Positions 40,494-49,604 of a DNA stretch of 64,000 bases are shown here, piece by piece. The DNA lies in the NCBI GenBank assembly GCA_963811055.1, contig CAWEPQ010000016.1:203463-267462 (forward strand), read 5' to 3'. The notes beneath the pieces were generated by a model, which was not told the DNA's origin, searched no databases, and saw only the letters and a list, made by a program, of their open reading frames with translations. The first letter of the stretch is position 1, and every line of letters begins with the position of its first letter. A program made the translations under genes and the position numbers. The DNA is from JACVRW01 sp963811055 (GTDB lineage Bacteria; Actinomycetota; Thermoleophilia; Solirubrobacterales; Thermoleophilaceae).

Positions 40494-41254
40494 GCAGCAT
40501 CCTCCTGACCAAGCTGCTGCTCGGTCCGGGCCTGGTGGTGGGCGCGTCGCTGGCCGGCCGCCGCTGGGGCTCGGCGGTGTCGGGGATCCTCATCGCGATC
40601 CCGATCGTGCTTGGCCCGATCCTGCTGATCATCGCCATCGAACAGGGCGAGCGGTTCGGAGCCCAGGCGGCCACCTCCTGTTTGCTCGCGATGGTGGCCC
40701 TGGCCGTCTACGTGGTGGTGTTCGAGCGCACCGGCCGGACGCTCCGCTGGCAGGTCACGACGCTGCTCGGCTGGGCCGCCTTCCTGGCGGTGGCCCTGGC
40801 TGTCTCGCGGCTCGATGCCGCGCCGGTGCCCGCGCTGGTGGCCGCGTGCGCCGCCTTCGCGCTCGCGCTGCGGATCACACCACCGCCCACGGCTCCCCCC
40901 GGCCCCCGCACTCCCCCGCCCTCCTGGGACCTGCCCGCCCGCGCCGTTGCGACCGCGGTGCTGATCCTTGCCGTGACCGGCGCGGCCGACGCACTCGGGC
41001 CGGCCCTCGCCGGCGCGCTTGCGCCATTCCCGGTGGCGACCACCGTCGTGGCGGCATTCGTGCTCGGGCAGGACGGCCCCGTCGCGGCCACCGTGATGCT
41101 GCGCGGCTTCCTGCGCGCGATCTTCGGCACGGTGGCGTTCTGCTTCCTCGTGGCCGTCCTGCTCGAGCCGCTCGGGATCGCGGCCGCGTTCGCGATCGGA
41201 CTGGCCGGCACCTTCGCGGTACAGCTCGTAGTGCTCGTCTCCCAGCGTGAGTGA
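40490..41254 (+). CDS. Hypothetical multi-pass membrane protein
   Basis: 254 residues from GTG at 40490 (GTGA overlap). About eight hydrophobic helices, starting SILLTKLLLGPGLVVGASLA and including GILIAIPIVLGPILLIIAIE and FPVATTVVAAFVLGQDGPVA. Two similar halves around a Pro-rich loop (ITPPPTAPPGPRTPP, about residues 127-141) suggest an internally duplicated permease-like fold. Substrate unknown. Confidence 0.75.
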   Translation: MSSILLTKLLLGPGLVVGASLAGRRWGSAVSGILIAIPIVLGPILLIIAIEQGERFGAQAATSCLLAMVALAVYVVVFERTGRTLRWQVTTLLGWAAFLAVALAVSRLDAAPVPALVAACAAFALALRITPPPTAPPGPRTPPPSWDLPARAVATAVLILAVTGAADALGPALAGALAPFPVATTVVAAFVLGQDGPVAATVMLRGFLRAIFGTVAFCFLVAVLLEPLGIAAAFAIGLAGTFAVQLVVLVSQRE

Positions 41255-41319
41255 CGTTGGCAGGATTCGTGGGATGTCTGACCTTGCGGACACCCCACCG
41301 AAACCGCCAATATGCGCCC

Positions 41320-42285
41320 ATGCCATCGACCCGTCGCATACTCGTGCTCGCCGTGAACGGCGTCGAGTCGCTGGACGTGTTCGGCCCGGTCGAGGTCTTC
41401 GACTACGCGAACCGGCAGGTTCCCGGCGCGTATCGCGTCGAGCTGGTGGGGCCTACCCGCGCCGGCACGATCACCATGAGCAACGGGTTCCAGCTCGGCG
41501 TGGCCCCGCTCCCCGACCCCGTGCCGCGGCACGACACGCTGATCGTGGCCGGTGGCGAGGGCGCCAGGGCGGCGGTGGACGACGCGGAGCTGGCCGAGTG
41601 GATCACGCGGGCTTCACGCCGGGCGCGGCGCACCGTGTCGGTCTGCACCGGCGCCTACCTGCTGGCCGCTGCCGGCCTGCTCGACGGTCGCCGCGTGACC
41701 ACGCACTGGCACTACTGCGACGTCCTCGCAGAGCGCCACCCCGCCGTGGAGGTCGATCCGGATCCGGTGTTCATCCGCGACGGCGACGTGTGGACGTCGG
41801 CGGGCGTGACGGCCGGCATGGACCTGGCTCTGGCGCTTCTCGAAGAGGACCTGGGGCCGGAGGTGGCCCTGACCGTGGCGCGGATGCTCGTGGTGTTCCT
41901 CAAGCGCCCGGGCGGCCAGTCGCAGTTCAGCGGCGCCCTGTCCGCCCAGCAGGCCACGCGCCCGGCGCTGCGCGAGCTCCAGGCCTGGATCGCCGGCCAC
42001 CTGGATGGCGATCTCTCCGTGGCGGCGCTCGCGGAGCGCGCGCATCTCAGCACCCGCTCGTTCGCGCGCGCCTTCACCCGCGAGGTGGGCCAGACACCCG
42101 CTGCGTATGTCGAGGGCCTGCGCGTGGAGCGCGCCCGGGCATTGCTGGAGGACGGCGCACCGTCACTCGACGTCGTGGCCGGCGCCGCCGGCTTCGCAAG
42201 CGCGGAGGTGATGCGGCGCGCGTTCCACCGCCGCCTCGGCGTGGGACCCGCTGCCTATCGCGACCGCTTCCGGCTGGTCGCCTGA
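41320..42285 (+). CDS. GlxA-family regulator (DJ-1/PfpI + AraC)
   Basis: 321 residues from ATG at 41320 (MPSTRRILVLAVNG). An N-terminal DJ-1/PfpI-like domain carries the nucleophile-elbow cysteine in VSVCTGAYLLAAAG and the His in TTHWHYCD. A C-terminal AraC domain has two helix-turn-helix units (SVAALAERAHLSTRSFARAF and SLDVVAGAAGFASAEVMRRA). These regulators sense small amides or quaternary amines. It lies 16 bp upstream of the flavoprotein and may control it. Confidence 0.9.
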   Translation: MPSTRRILVLAVNGVESLDVFGPVEVFDYANRQVPGAYRVELVGPTRAGTITMSNGFQLGVAPLPDPVPRHDTLIVAGGEGARAAVDDAELAEWITRASRRARRTVSVCTGAYLLAAAGLLDGRRVTTHWHYCDVLAERHPAVEVDPDPVFIRDGDVWTSAGVTAGMDLALALLEEDLGPEVALTVARMLVVFLKRPGGQSQFSGALSAQQATRPALRELQAWIAGHLDGDLSVAALAERAHLSTRSFARAFTREVGQTPAAYVEGLRVERARALLEDGAPSLDVVAGAAGFASAEVMRRAFHRRLGVGPAAYRDRFRLVA

Positions 42286-42301
42286 CTCGAGAGGAGTGAC
42301 G

Positions 42302-43378
42302 ATGAACACCGACCGTTACGAAGTGATCGTCGTAGGAGGAGGCCAGGCCGGCCTCGCCATCGGATACTTCCTCGCCCGGCAGGGGCGGCGATTCACGATT
42401 CTGGAGGCCGCCGATGCGCCCGCCGCGGCGTGGCGTGCCCGCTGGGACTCGCTCAGGCTGTTCACGCCGGCGCGCTACAGCAGCCTGCCCGGTCTGCCGT
42501 TCCCCGGCGACCCGGACAGCTACCCGCGCCGGGACGAGGTGGCGGCGTACCTGACCGACTACGCCCGGCACTTCGACCTCCCGGTGGCGCTGGGCACCCG
42601 GGTGCGCTCGATCCGCCGGGCGAACCACGGGTACGTGGTCGAGTCCGACGGCGCGACCTACGAGGCCGACCAGGTGGTGGTGGCCACCGGTCCGTTCCAG
42701 GAGCCGCTGATCCCGTCGGTCGCCGGCCGCCTCGACCCAGGGCTGGTCCAGCTGCACAGCAGCTCCTACCGGTCGCCCCGGGACGTGCCGGCCGGCCCCG
42801 TCCTGGTGGTGGGAGGCGGGAACACCGGCTTCCAGATCGCCGCCGAGCTTGCTGGCACGCACGAGGTGCACCTTTCGATCGGCTCGCGCCAGACCCCTCT
42901 CCCCCAGCGCCTGCTGGGCCGCGACCTCTTCCGGTACCTCGAGGCCACCGGCCTGATGGGCAAAACCGTGGCGTCGCGAATCGGGCAGCGGATGAAGGAA
43001 CGCGACACGCTGATCGGGTCGAGCCCCCGATCCATACGCCGCCAGGGAGTGAAGCTCCATCCACGCGCTACCGAGGCCGCGGGATCCGAGATCGCCTTCG
43101 CCGACGGCACGCGGCTCGCTCCAGCGTCCGTCATCTGGGCCACCGGGTTCCGCACGGACCATTCGTGGATCGACGCCCCGGTCTTCGACGATGGCGGCCA
43201 GGTGGCCCACGAACGCGGCGTCACCGCGTCGCCCGGCCTCTACCTCCTGGGCCAGCAGTGGCAGCACACGAGGGGCTCCGCGCTGCTCGGCTGGGTGAAG
43301 GACGACGCCGAGCACATCGCCGGTCGCATCGACGCGCAACCGGCCGCGCCGGCACGCACCGCGGAGGTGGTCCTATGA
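42302..43378 (+). CDS. FAD/NAD(P)-dependent flavin monooxygenase-like oxidoreductase
   Basis: 358 residues from ATG at 42302 with GAGGAG 5 bp upstream. Motifs: VIVVGGGQAGLAIGYFLARQ for FAD, VLVVGGGNTGFQIAAELAG for NADPH, and IWATGFRTDHSWI near the end. The RWDSLRLFTPARYSSLPGLP segment is typical of the ArsO/CzcO-like subfamily often found near metal or arsenic resistance. It overlaps the multicopper oxidase start as ATGA, which ties it to that gene. Confidence 0.9.
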   Translation: MNTDRYEVIVVGGGQAGLAIGYFLARQGRRFTILEAADAPAAAWRARWDSLRLFTPARYSSLPGLPFPGDPDSYPRRDEVAAYLTDYARHFDLPVALGTRVRSIRRANHGYVVESDGATYEADQVVVATGPFQEPLIPSVAGRLDPGLVQLHSSSYRSPRDVPAGPVLVVGGGNTGFQIAAELAGTHEVHLSIGSRQTPLPQRLLGRDLFRYLEATGLMGKTVASRIGQRMKERDTLIGSSPRSIRRQGVKLHPRATEAAGSEIAFADGTRLAPASVIWATGFRTDHSWIDAPVFDDGGQVAHERGVTASPGLYLLGQQWQHTRGSALLGWVKDDAEHIAGRIDAQPAAPARTAEVVL

Positions 43379-44970
43379 CCGACCGCTTCCCGACAGACAC
43401 GGCGGGCCTCCCGGAGGCCGGCAGGCCGGAGCTGGTGGAGCTCGCCGACGGCGACACGTTCGACCTTCGCATCGCACCCGTGGCCAAGCGCCTCGGCGAC
43501 CACACGGTTCGGATGCTCGGCTACAACGGATCGACGCCCGGCCCGACGCTGAAGGTGCAGGAAGGGTCGGAGATCCTCGTGAACGTGGCCAACGAGGGCG
43601 ACATGGACGCGACCGTGCACTGGCACGGCCTGCGCCTCGACAACCGCTACGACGGGACGCACCAGACGCAGGACCTGATCCCTGTCGGCGGTGGCTACCA
43701 GGCCCGGGTGAGCTTCCCCGACCCCGGCCTGTACTGGTACCACCCGCACGTCCGCGAGGACTACGGCCAGGAGATGGGCCTCTACGGCAACGTGCTCGTC
43801 GTCCCGAGCGACCCCGGCTACTGGCCCCCGGCCCATCGTGAGCTCCTGCTCACGCTTGACGACATCCTGCTCGAGGACGGACAGGTCGCCACGTTCAGCC
43901 GGTCGGAGACCACGCACGTCGCGATGGGACGCTTCGGCGACGTGCTCCTGGTGGGCGGCGAGACCGACCTCAGGCTGTCGGCCCGCACGGGCGAGGTGGT
44001 GCGCCTCTACCTCACCAACACCGCGAACACGCGCGTGTTCAAGGTCGCGCTGCCCGGCGCCCGGATGAAGCTGGTGGGCGGCGACAGCGGTCGCGCCGAA
44101 CACGAGGAGCTGGTGGACGAGGTTGTGATCGCACCATCGGAGCGGCTGGTGGTGGATGTCCTGTTCGAGCAGCCGGGAGAGCTGACGCTCGAGCACCGCA
44201 CCCCGGAGCGGGTCTATCCGCTGGCCGCGGTGAGCGTCGCCGAGGAAGCGGCGGAGCCCCCGCTCCGCGAGCAGTTCCACGTCCTGCGCACCAACCCCGA
44301 GATGGCCGCGGAGCGCGAGCGCGTAGCCGCGCACCTCGACACCGATCCCGACAAGACCATCGCCTTCATCGCCGAGATGGACATGGACTCACCCGAGGGC
44401 GAGGCCACCACCTACACCTGCCCGATGCACCCCGAGGTCGTGAGCGACACGCCGGGCCACTGCCCGGAGTGCGGCATGAAGCTGCTCCCCAGCGAGCTCG
44501 TGGCCGAGGCAGGCGGCGCGCATGAGCATGAGCACCACGAGCACAACCACGGCGCGTCAGACGGCATCGAGTGGGAAGACGACATGGTCGAGGTCAACCG
44601 TCTGACCACGCCGGCGAACATGCGCTGGAAGCTGATCGATCGCGAGACCGGAGCCGAGAACGCGGCGATCGACTGGCGGTTCCGCGTCGGCGATCAGGTG
44701 AAGATCCGGCTGCTGAACGAGATGGCCGGGGACCACCCGATGCACCACCCGTTCCACATCCACGGCGCCGGCCGCTTCCTGGTGCTGAGTCGCAACGGCG
44801 TGCCCGAGTCCAACCTCATGTGGCACGACACCGTTCTCGTGACGACCGGCGAGACCGTGGACATCCTGCTCGACGTGACCAACCCCGGCATCTGGATGTC
44901 GCATTGCCACATCGCCGAGCACCACGAGAGCGGCATGATGTTCAGCTTCCGGGTCGACGCGGCTGAGTGA
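43375..44970 (+). CDS. Multicopper oxidase with embedded heavy-metal-binding domain
   Basis: 531 residues, no signal peptide visible. Copper sites: HWHGLR and YWYHPH in the first cupredoxin domain, HPMHHPFHIHG and HCHIAEHHESGMM in the last. Between the second and third domains (around residues 340-400) is an insertion with YTCPMHPEV, then PGHCPECGMKLLP, matching the heavy-metal-binding domain of copper efflux proteins. A His-rich stretch HEHEHHEHNHG follows. The enzyme likely oxidises Cu(I) or organic substrates; the insert could deliver or sense copper. Confidence 0.93.
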   Translation: MTDRFPTDTAGLPEAGRPELVELADGDTFDLRIAPVAKRLGDHTVRMLGYNGSTPGPTLKVQEGSEILVNVANEGDMDATVHWHGLRLDNRYDGTHQTQDLIPVGGGYQARVSFPDPGLYWYHPHVREDYGQEMGLYGNVLVVPSDPGYWPPAHRELLLTLDDILLEDGQVATFSRSETTHVAMGRFGDVLLVGGETDLRLSARTGEVVRLYLTNTANTRVFKVALPGARMKLVGGDSGRAEHEELVDEVVIAPSERLVVDVLFEQPGELTLEHRTPERVYPLAAVSVAEEAAEPPLREQFHVLRTNPEMAAERERVAAHLDTDPDKTIAFIAEMDMDSPEGEATTYTCPMHPEVVSDTPGHCPECGMKLLPSELVAEAGGAHEHEHHEHNHGASDGIEWEDDMVEVNRLTTPANMRWKLIDRETGAENAAIDWRFRVGDQVKIRLLNEMAGDHPMHHPFHIHGAGRFLVLSRNGVPESNLMWHDTVLVTTGETVDILLDVTNPGIWMSHCHIAEHHESGMMFSFRVDAAE

Positions 44971-45754
44971 AGCCAAGGATCAGCTGTGCGGCGTCGCGCG
45001 GGACGTCGAGCTGGGGGCAGTGGCCCACGTCATCAAGCTCGACCCAGTCCGCATTGGGCAGCCATTCCTCCCGGAAGCGCACAGCGGCCGACGGCCACCG
45101 CAACAGCTTGTCGTCGGTGCCCCACACGACGCGAACCGGACAGGTGATCTGCTTGGCGTCGAGGCTCCAGCTCTCACCGCGGGCGTAGTCGATCAGGGGG
45201 AGCGCCCCGGAACAGGCCGCCACGCCGCGGATCTGGTGCGCGAGCAGCTCGGCGGGTATGTGCTCGAAGTTCATGGTGATGTACTCGCTCGCCCGGCGCC
45301 GGCCCTCCGGAGAGGCCATCAGGGCGTCCGCATGCGGCGCCACGGCCTTCGCGCTCTCCTGCATGTGAGCCTGGAAGGCGAGCAGGTCGTACGACTCGTC
45401 GCCCTTAGCCCAGCCCCCGGCGGGCGCGAACGCAACCACGCTCCGCGCGCGCTCACGCTCGGCCAGCTGGAGCGCAACCCAGCCGCCCAGCGAGTTGCCG
45501 ACCAGGTGGGCCGTCTCGAAGCCCGCCTCGTCCATCGCCAGCTCCACGGCGTCGGCGAGCGCCCCGTCGGTGACCTTCCCGAGCGGCGGTCCGCCGGCAT
45601 GCCCCGCCAGGGTCGGAGCAAGCACCTCGTGATGGCGCTCCAGCGCCGGCAGCACGAGCTCCCAGGTGCGCCAGGTGTCGGTGATCCCGTGGAGGCACAC
45701 CAGCGGCGGGCCCGTGCCGCCGTGATGCTCCGGGGTGAACGTGTCAGGCGTCAT
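44942..45754 (-). CDS. Alpha/beta hydrolase
   Basis: 270 residues. Nucleophile elbow GNSLGGWV, oxyanion strand LVCLHGITDTWRTWE, catalytic Asp region VVWGTDDKLLRWP and His in DDVGHCPQLD. It is a generic esterase or C-C hydrolase with unknown substrate. Its 3' end overlaps the multicopper oxidase gene by 29 bp (convergent), and its start overlaps the GNAT gene by 11 bp. Confidence 0.88.
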   Translation of the reverse strand: MTPDTFTPEHHGGTGPPLVCLHGITDTWRTWELVLPALERHHEVLAPTLAGHAGGPPLGKVTDGALADAVELAMDEAGFETAHLVGNSLGGWVALQLAERERARSVVAFAPAGGWAKGDESYDLLAFQAHMQESAKAVAPHADALMASPEGRRRASEYITMNFEHIPAELLAHQIRGVAACSGALPLIDYARGESWSLDAKQITCPVRVVWGTDDKLLRWPSAAVRFREEWLPNADWVELDDVGHCPQLDVPRDAAQLILGFTQPRRPGS

Positions 45755-46253
45755 CGGGCGGCGTCCTCGCCAGCACCACCGAGGTCTCGATCTGGCGGTC
45801 CGGGATCCTCCAGTAGGTCCGCAGCAGCTCGTCCTTGCGCTCGGGCGTGACCTGCTCGAAGCCGTGCCGGCGATAGAAGCGCACCGCCCACTCGGCGGCA
45901 GCCCACGTGCCCACGAGCATCGGGCGAGTGGCCTCGCTCGCCAGGTGCTCGAGCAGCGTGCCTCCCACTCCCCGGCCCTGGCTGGCGGGCGAGACGTACG
46001 CGTGCCGGATCAGGTCCACGTCGCCCACGGGCTGGATGCCCATGATCCCCACCAGCTCGCCCTCGATCTCACAGCCCCAGAACACCACACCGGCGTCGAT
46101 CTCGGCGTCGAGCTCGTCCGGCGGCATGTACGGCTCGCTCCAGCGATCGGCCGGGATCACTCCGCGGTACGCCTCGGCGGCGGCGTTGACGATCGCGAGG
46201 ATCGCGGCGCGCTCGTCGTGCCGGCAGGGGCGAATGGTTTCCGTGACTGGCAT
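45744..46253 (-). CDS. GNAT family acetyltransferase
   Basis: 169 residues. Acetyl-CoA-binding motif A is RHAYVSPASQGRGVGGTLLE, followed by RFYRRHGFEQVTPERKDELL. The substrate is unknown. It is transcribed with the downstream alpha/beta hydrolase. The upstream region is divergent from a membrane protein gene. Confidence 0.88.
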   Translation of the reverse strand: MPVTETIRPCRHDERAAILAIVNAAAEAYRGVIPADRWSEPYMPPDELDAEIDAGVVFWGCEIEGELVGIMGIQPVGDVDLIRHAYVSPASQGRGVGGTLLEHLASEATRPMLVGTWAAAEWAVRFYRRHGFEQVTPERKDELLRTYWRIPDRQIETSVVLARTPPDDA

Positions 46254-46351
46254 TGGGCTACCCCTGGACAGTAGAGTCGGCTTGAGGTGCCGTCCTGAAC
46301 GAGATCTCCCTCCCGATAAGGCTCTTCTTCGGCGTCACCTTCGTCGCGGCT

Positions 46352-47143
46352 GTGTTCGTGGCCTACCTCGGCATCTTCGTTCCGGAACAGCTGGATGAGA
46401 AGTTCACCTGGGTTGTGCTGCCGCCCCTGCACGCGAAGTTCGTCGGGGTGCTCTACCTCTTCGGCGCGGTCTACATGGTCGGCAGCATCCTGGCCCACCG
46501 CTGGTCACAGGTCTCCCCGACGCTGCCCGCGATCGCCATCTTCACCAGCCTGCTCCTGCTCGTGACCCTCCTGAACCCGGAGGCGTTCGACTACGACCTG
46601 GCTCCGGTGTGGGTCTGGACCATGTCCTACGTCATTCTTCCGATCGTCGCGCTCGCGCTGGCGTGGACCGCGCGCGGGCGTGAGCTTCCGCCTGTCGGCG
46701 GTCCCGCCATCGCGGTTTGGGCGAGGACCTTCCTCCGGTTCCAGGCGGTCGTGTTCGCCCTCCTGGGGCTGCTGCTCCTGGTGGCCCGCGGCGCCATGGC
46801 GGACGCGTGGCCGTGGCCGATCAGCGAGGGCCTCGCCCAGTTCTACGGCGGCCCGTTCCTGGCCTACGCCTACTGCAGCTGGCGCTACTCGGAGCGGCGG
46901 GCCTGGGCCGAGGTGGCCGCGATCGCTCCGGCGATGCTGGTCTTCACCGCGGGCACCCTGGTCGTGTCGAAGGAGCACGGCGACCTCTTCTCGATGTCGG
47001 ACGTGGCCGCCTGGGTCTGGTTCGGAGGGTTCGGGGTGGCCACCGTGGCCCTACTGGCCATCACCGCGCGGGCGGTGCCGGCCGCGCTGGCCGACCGGTC
47101 GGCCATGAGCGCGCCCGTGGAGCCCGGGCCCGCGGCGGCCTGA
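46352..47143 (+). CDS. Hypothetical membrane protein
   Basis: 263 residues from GTG at 46352, with about seven membrane helices (LPAIAIFTSLLLLVTLLNPE; VWTMSYVILPIVALALAW; VVFALLGLLLLVARGA and others). In-frame codons upstream (NEISLPIRLFFGVTFVAA) continue the first helix back to CTG at 46295, just after an in-frame TGA at 46283. The true start may therefore be that CTG. No known family; Trp and Pro conservation suggests an integral channel or sensor. Confidence 0.7.
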   Translation: MFVAYLGIFVPEQLDEKFTWVVLPPLHAKFVGVLYLFGAVYMVGSILAHRWSQVSPTLPAIAIFTSLLLLVTLLNPEAFDYDLAPVWVWTMSYVILPIVALALAWTARGRELPPVGGPAIAVWARTFLRFQAVVFALLGLLLLVARGAMADAWPWPISEGLAQFYGGPFLAYAYCSWRYSERRAWAEVAAIAPAMLVFTAGTLVVSKEHGDLFSMSDVAAWVWFGGFGVATVALLAITARAVPAALADRSAMSAPVEPGPAAA

Positions 47144-47148
47144 GCCGC

Positions 47149-47568
47149 TCAGTCGGTCCAGGGCCCCTTTCCGCCCACGCGCTCCACCGCGATCCGCATC
47201 CGTACTCCGGGCGGTGGATCGTCCATCGGCGGGAACCGCACCTCGGGTCCGAGGTACACGTGGGCGAGCTCCTGGAGCAGCTCCGCCGCGCCGCCCTCCT
47301 CGATCGTCGCCGTCCCGTGGATCACCAGGTAATCGCGCAGGCCGGGCGGGCGAATCTCGCTTCCCTCGAATGAGATCGCCACCCGCGGGTCGCGGCGGAC
47401 GTTCTCGAGCTTGCGCTGTTGCGGGTTGAGGTGTGCCGTGAGGAGATCGTCGCCGTCGAGAGCCACCCACACGCACGTGATCTGCGCAGCGCCGCCGGGG
47501 CCGATCGTGACCAGATGACCGAGCGCGTCGGAGCGGATCAGGTCCTTGGCGCTCTCAGGAAGGGTCAT
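47149..47568 (-). CDS. PPOX-class (FMN/F420-binding) split-barrel protein
   Basis: 139 residues from ATG at 47568. The split-barrel fold appears as DLIRSDALGHLVTIGPGG, CVWVALDGDDLLTAHLNPQ, RKLENVRRDPRVAISFEGSE and YLVIHGTATIEEGG. Members bind FMN or F420 and reduce small compounds. The RKLENVRRDPRVAIS motif is typical of the TIGR03618-like F420-dependent subgroup. It is the last of three same-strand genes. Confidence 0.85.
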   Translation of the reverse strand: MTLPESAKDLIRSDALGHLVTIGPGGAAQITCVWVALDGDDLLTAHLNPQQRKLENVRRDPRVAISFEGSEIRPPGLRDYLVIHGTATIEEGGAAELLQELAHVYLGPEVRFPPMDDPPPGVRMRIAVERVGGKGPWTD

Positions 47569-47570
47569 GC

Positions 47571-48050
47571 TCAGCGGATCCCGGCTCTGCCCGCGGCCGT
47601 GGCCTTGCGACCCGCAGCTGGGATCAGCCGCGACACCGCGCCGAGGCCGATCGGCGGCATGTTGTTGTAGACGCTGTCGTAGCCGCCGGCGGGCACCAGG
47701 TAGGTCTCGTGCCAGATGCCCACGTCGCCGCTCGACCCGATGCGCTTGTTGAACCGGACCCAGGCCGGCCAGTGGGTGGCGTCCTTGCTGCGCGCATACG
47801 CCTCGAGGTGCTCGAAGGAGCGCCAGTACTGGACCACCATCGGCCGCCGCGGGCTTCCCACGTAGAGGTCGTGCCCGAGGAACCCGGACTCTGGCCGGTT
47901 CTCGAGCTCGCGGAGCATCCGCGGCATCGCGACGAACACCGGCCCCCACTTCCAGACCTTCAGGAGCCGGTTGATCCGCATGCCGATGAGGAACACCACG
48001 AAGTCGCCCTCGATTGCGGCGGTCACGCGCTTGTCGATGACCTCGGCCAT
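47571..48050 (-). CDS. DUF4188 family protein
   Basis: 159 residues. Conserved features include DFVVFLIGMRINRLLKVWKW, PMVVQYWRSFEHLEAYARSK and HWPAWVRFNKRIGSSGDVGI. The fold is a dimeric ferredoxin-like barrel related to monooxygenases and heme-containing aldoxime dehydratases. No biochemical function is known for the family. It lies between two PPOX-class genes, 2 bp from the downstream one. Confidence 0.85.
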   Translation of the reverse strand: MAEVIDKRVTAAIEGDFVVFLIGMRINRLLKVWKWGPVFVAMPRMLRELENRPESGFLGHDLYVGSPRRPMVVQYWRSFEHLEAYARSKDATHWPAWVRFNKRIGSSGDVGIWHETYLVPAGGYDSVYNNMPPIGLGAVSRLIPAAGRKATAAGRAGIR

Positions 48051-48068
48051 CGGGCCGAGTCTCCCAAA

Positions 48069-48578
48069 TCAGAACCGGTACGTGGTCTGGCTGTGCGGGT
48101 TCTTGGCGAACGCCAGCACCTTGGCGGCCTGGATCCGGAACACGGCGGCGTCGGTCTCGCCGCTCACGAATGCGTCGTCGCCTACGTCGAAGTGCCAGTC
48201 CCTGCCGTACTTGGCCTCGTAGGCGCCGGCCAGCCGCTGCAGCTCGTCGCGGTCGGTCACGCGCACCGCCGTCCCCTCGACCACCACGTCGAGGCCCTCG
48301 GCCCACCTGTTGTTGCCGGTGGTCAGCGCCACCCGCTCGTTGTGCTCGAGGTTGCGGGCCTTCTGCTCCTCGAGCCCGGTGCAGAAGTGCGCTGCCCCGT
48401 CATCGAACACGCCGATCAGCGGGGTCACGTGCGGCCGGCCATCGGCCCGGACCGTGGTGATCCAGTACAGCTCGGCACGGGTGAGTACCTCCTCGGCGTC
48501 GGACCACGGCGTCGGGCCGGCCTCCGGGTGGCTGAAGCGCTGGTCGATCTGGGTTGTGGGCTTGGGGCTCATGGGCAT
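48069..48578 (-). CDS. PPOX-class pyridoxamine 5'-phosphate oxidase-like protein
   Basis: 169 residues, ATG with a second ATG at 48572. FMN split barrel: LTRAELYWITTVRADGRPHV, TPLIGVFDDGAAHFCTG, QKARNLEHNERVALTTGN and VVVEGTAVRVTDRDELQ. It is related to, but distinct from, the paralogue at 47149. Probable flavin- or F420-dependent reductase of unknown substrate. Divergent from the cyclase-domain gene. Confidence 0.87.
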   Translation of the reverse strand: MPMSPKPTTQIDQRFSHPEAGPTPWSDAEEVLTRAELYWITTVRADGRPHVTPLIGVFDDGAAHFCTGLEEQKARNLEHNERVALTTGNNRWAEGLDVVVEGTAVRVTDRDELQRLAGAYEAKYGRDWHFDVGDDAFVSGETDAAVFRIQAAKVLAFAKNPHSQTTYRF

Positions 48579-48628
48579 GGAGACCTCGAGAGCGGCCGGA
48601 AGTCATCGCTTCTTGCGATCATGCGCGC

Positions 48629-49444
48629 ATGCCACCGCTTCGCGCGAAGGAGCGTGCGCAGCTCCCCGACAGCGCCTTCGCATACATCGATTCGAGCGGC
48701 CAGCGCCGTCTGCCGATCCACGATGCGTCGCACGTGCGCAATGCCCTCGCGCGGTTCAGCCGGGTGGCGTTCGAGGACGACGACGCGCGTGACCGCGCGC
48801 GCAACCGGCTCCTGCGAGCCGCCAAGAAGCACGGGATCATGCCGATCGGATTCATCAGCGCGCAGCTGGAGCCGCAGCGGAGGTTCCCCCAGGGCCACCT
48901 CACCTTCCTGCTGGCCGACATCGAGGGATCCACCGAACTGCTCCATCGTCTCGGCGACCAGTATTCCGCCCTGCTCTCCGATGTACGCCGCCGGGTGGGC
49001 CGCGCGGTGCGAGGCGCCGGCGGCCACGAGGTGTCCGCCCGCGGCGACGACGTGTTCGCGGTCTTCGAGCGCGCCCCCGACGCGGTGCAGGGCGCCCTCG
49101 AGATCCAGCGGGCCATGCGGACCGGCGGCTGGCCCGAAGGAAATGACGTGCGCCTGCGCATCGGCCTGCACCGCGGGCGCCCGGCGCTCACCGACACCGG
49201 GTACGTGGGCCTCTCGGTGCACGCCGCGGCGCGGATCTGCTTCGCGGGCCACGGCGGCCAGATCATCATGTCCTCCGCGGTCCGCACGGCCTTCATCGAC
49301 TCGGCGCCCGACGATGTCGCGCTCAAGAGCCTGGGCGCCTGGCGCTTCCGCGGCCTGCCCGAGCCGCTCGACATGTTCCAGGTGGAAGCCCCCGGCCTGA
49401 TCGCCGAGTTCCCGCCCCTGCGGTCGGCCGTCCGCGCGAAATAG
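48629..49444 (+). CDS. Class III adenylate/guanylate cyclase domain protein
   Basis: 271 residues from ATG at 48629. The N-terminal 85 residues form a basic helical domain (RLPIHDASHVRNALARFSRV, ARNRLLRAAKKHGI) that resembles a DNA- or phage-protein-associated module. The cyclase domain starts LTFLLADIEGSTELLHRLGD and has metal-binding aspartates in LADIEGST and RGDDVFAVF. The adenine-specifying Lys is not evident. It ends GAWRFRGLPEPLDMFQVE. Such proteins are mostly found in Actinobacteria and may regulate by cyclic nucleotide or be inactive. It lies near an MMPL transporter but no partner is clear. Confidence 0.82.
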   Translation: MPPLRAKERAQLPDSAFAYIDSSGQRRLPIHDASHVRNALARFSRVAFEDDDARDRARNRLLRAAKKHGIMPIGFISAQLEPQRRFPQGHLTFLLADIEGSTELLHRLGDQYSALLSDVRRRVGRAVRGAGGHEVSARGDDVFAVFERAPDAVQGALEIQRAMRTGGWPEGNDVRLRIGLHRGRPALTDTGYVGLSVHAAARICFAGHGGQIIMSSAVRTAFIDSAPDDVALKSLGAWRFRGLPEPLDMFQVEAPGLIAEFPPLRSAVRAK

Positions 49445-49604
49445 AAAGATGCAGGGGAGTTCGGATATCCGTACCCCGATTCACCTGTAGCCCGTACTGG
49501 CCAGGACGGCGCGCTGCCGCAGGATGTACGCCGATGATTTAGGCGCGCGCCCGCGGTCTTAGCCACATCAAGACCTGGATGACCACAGAAGGAGTGCCCC
49601 ACCG

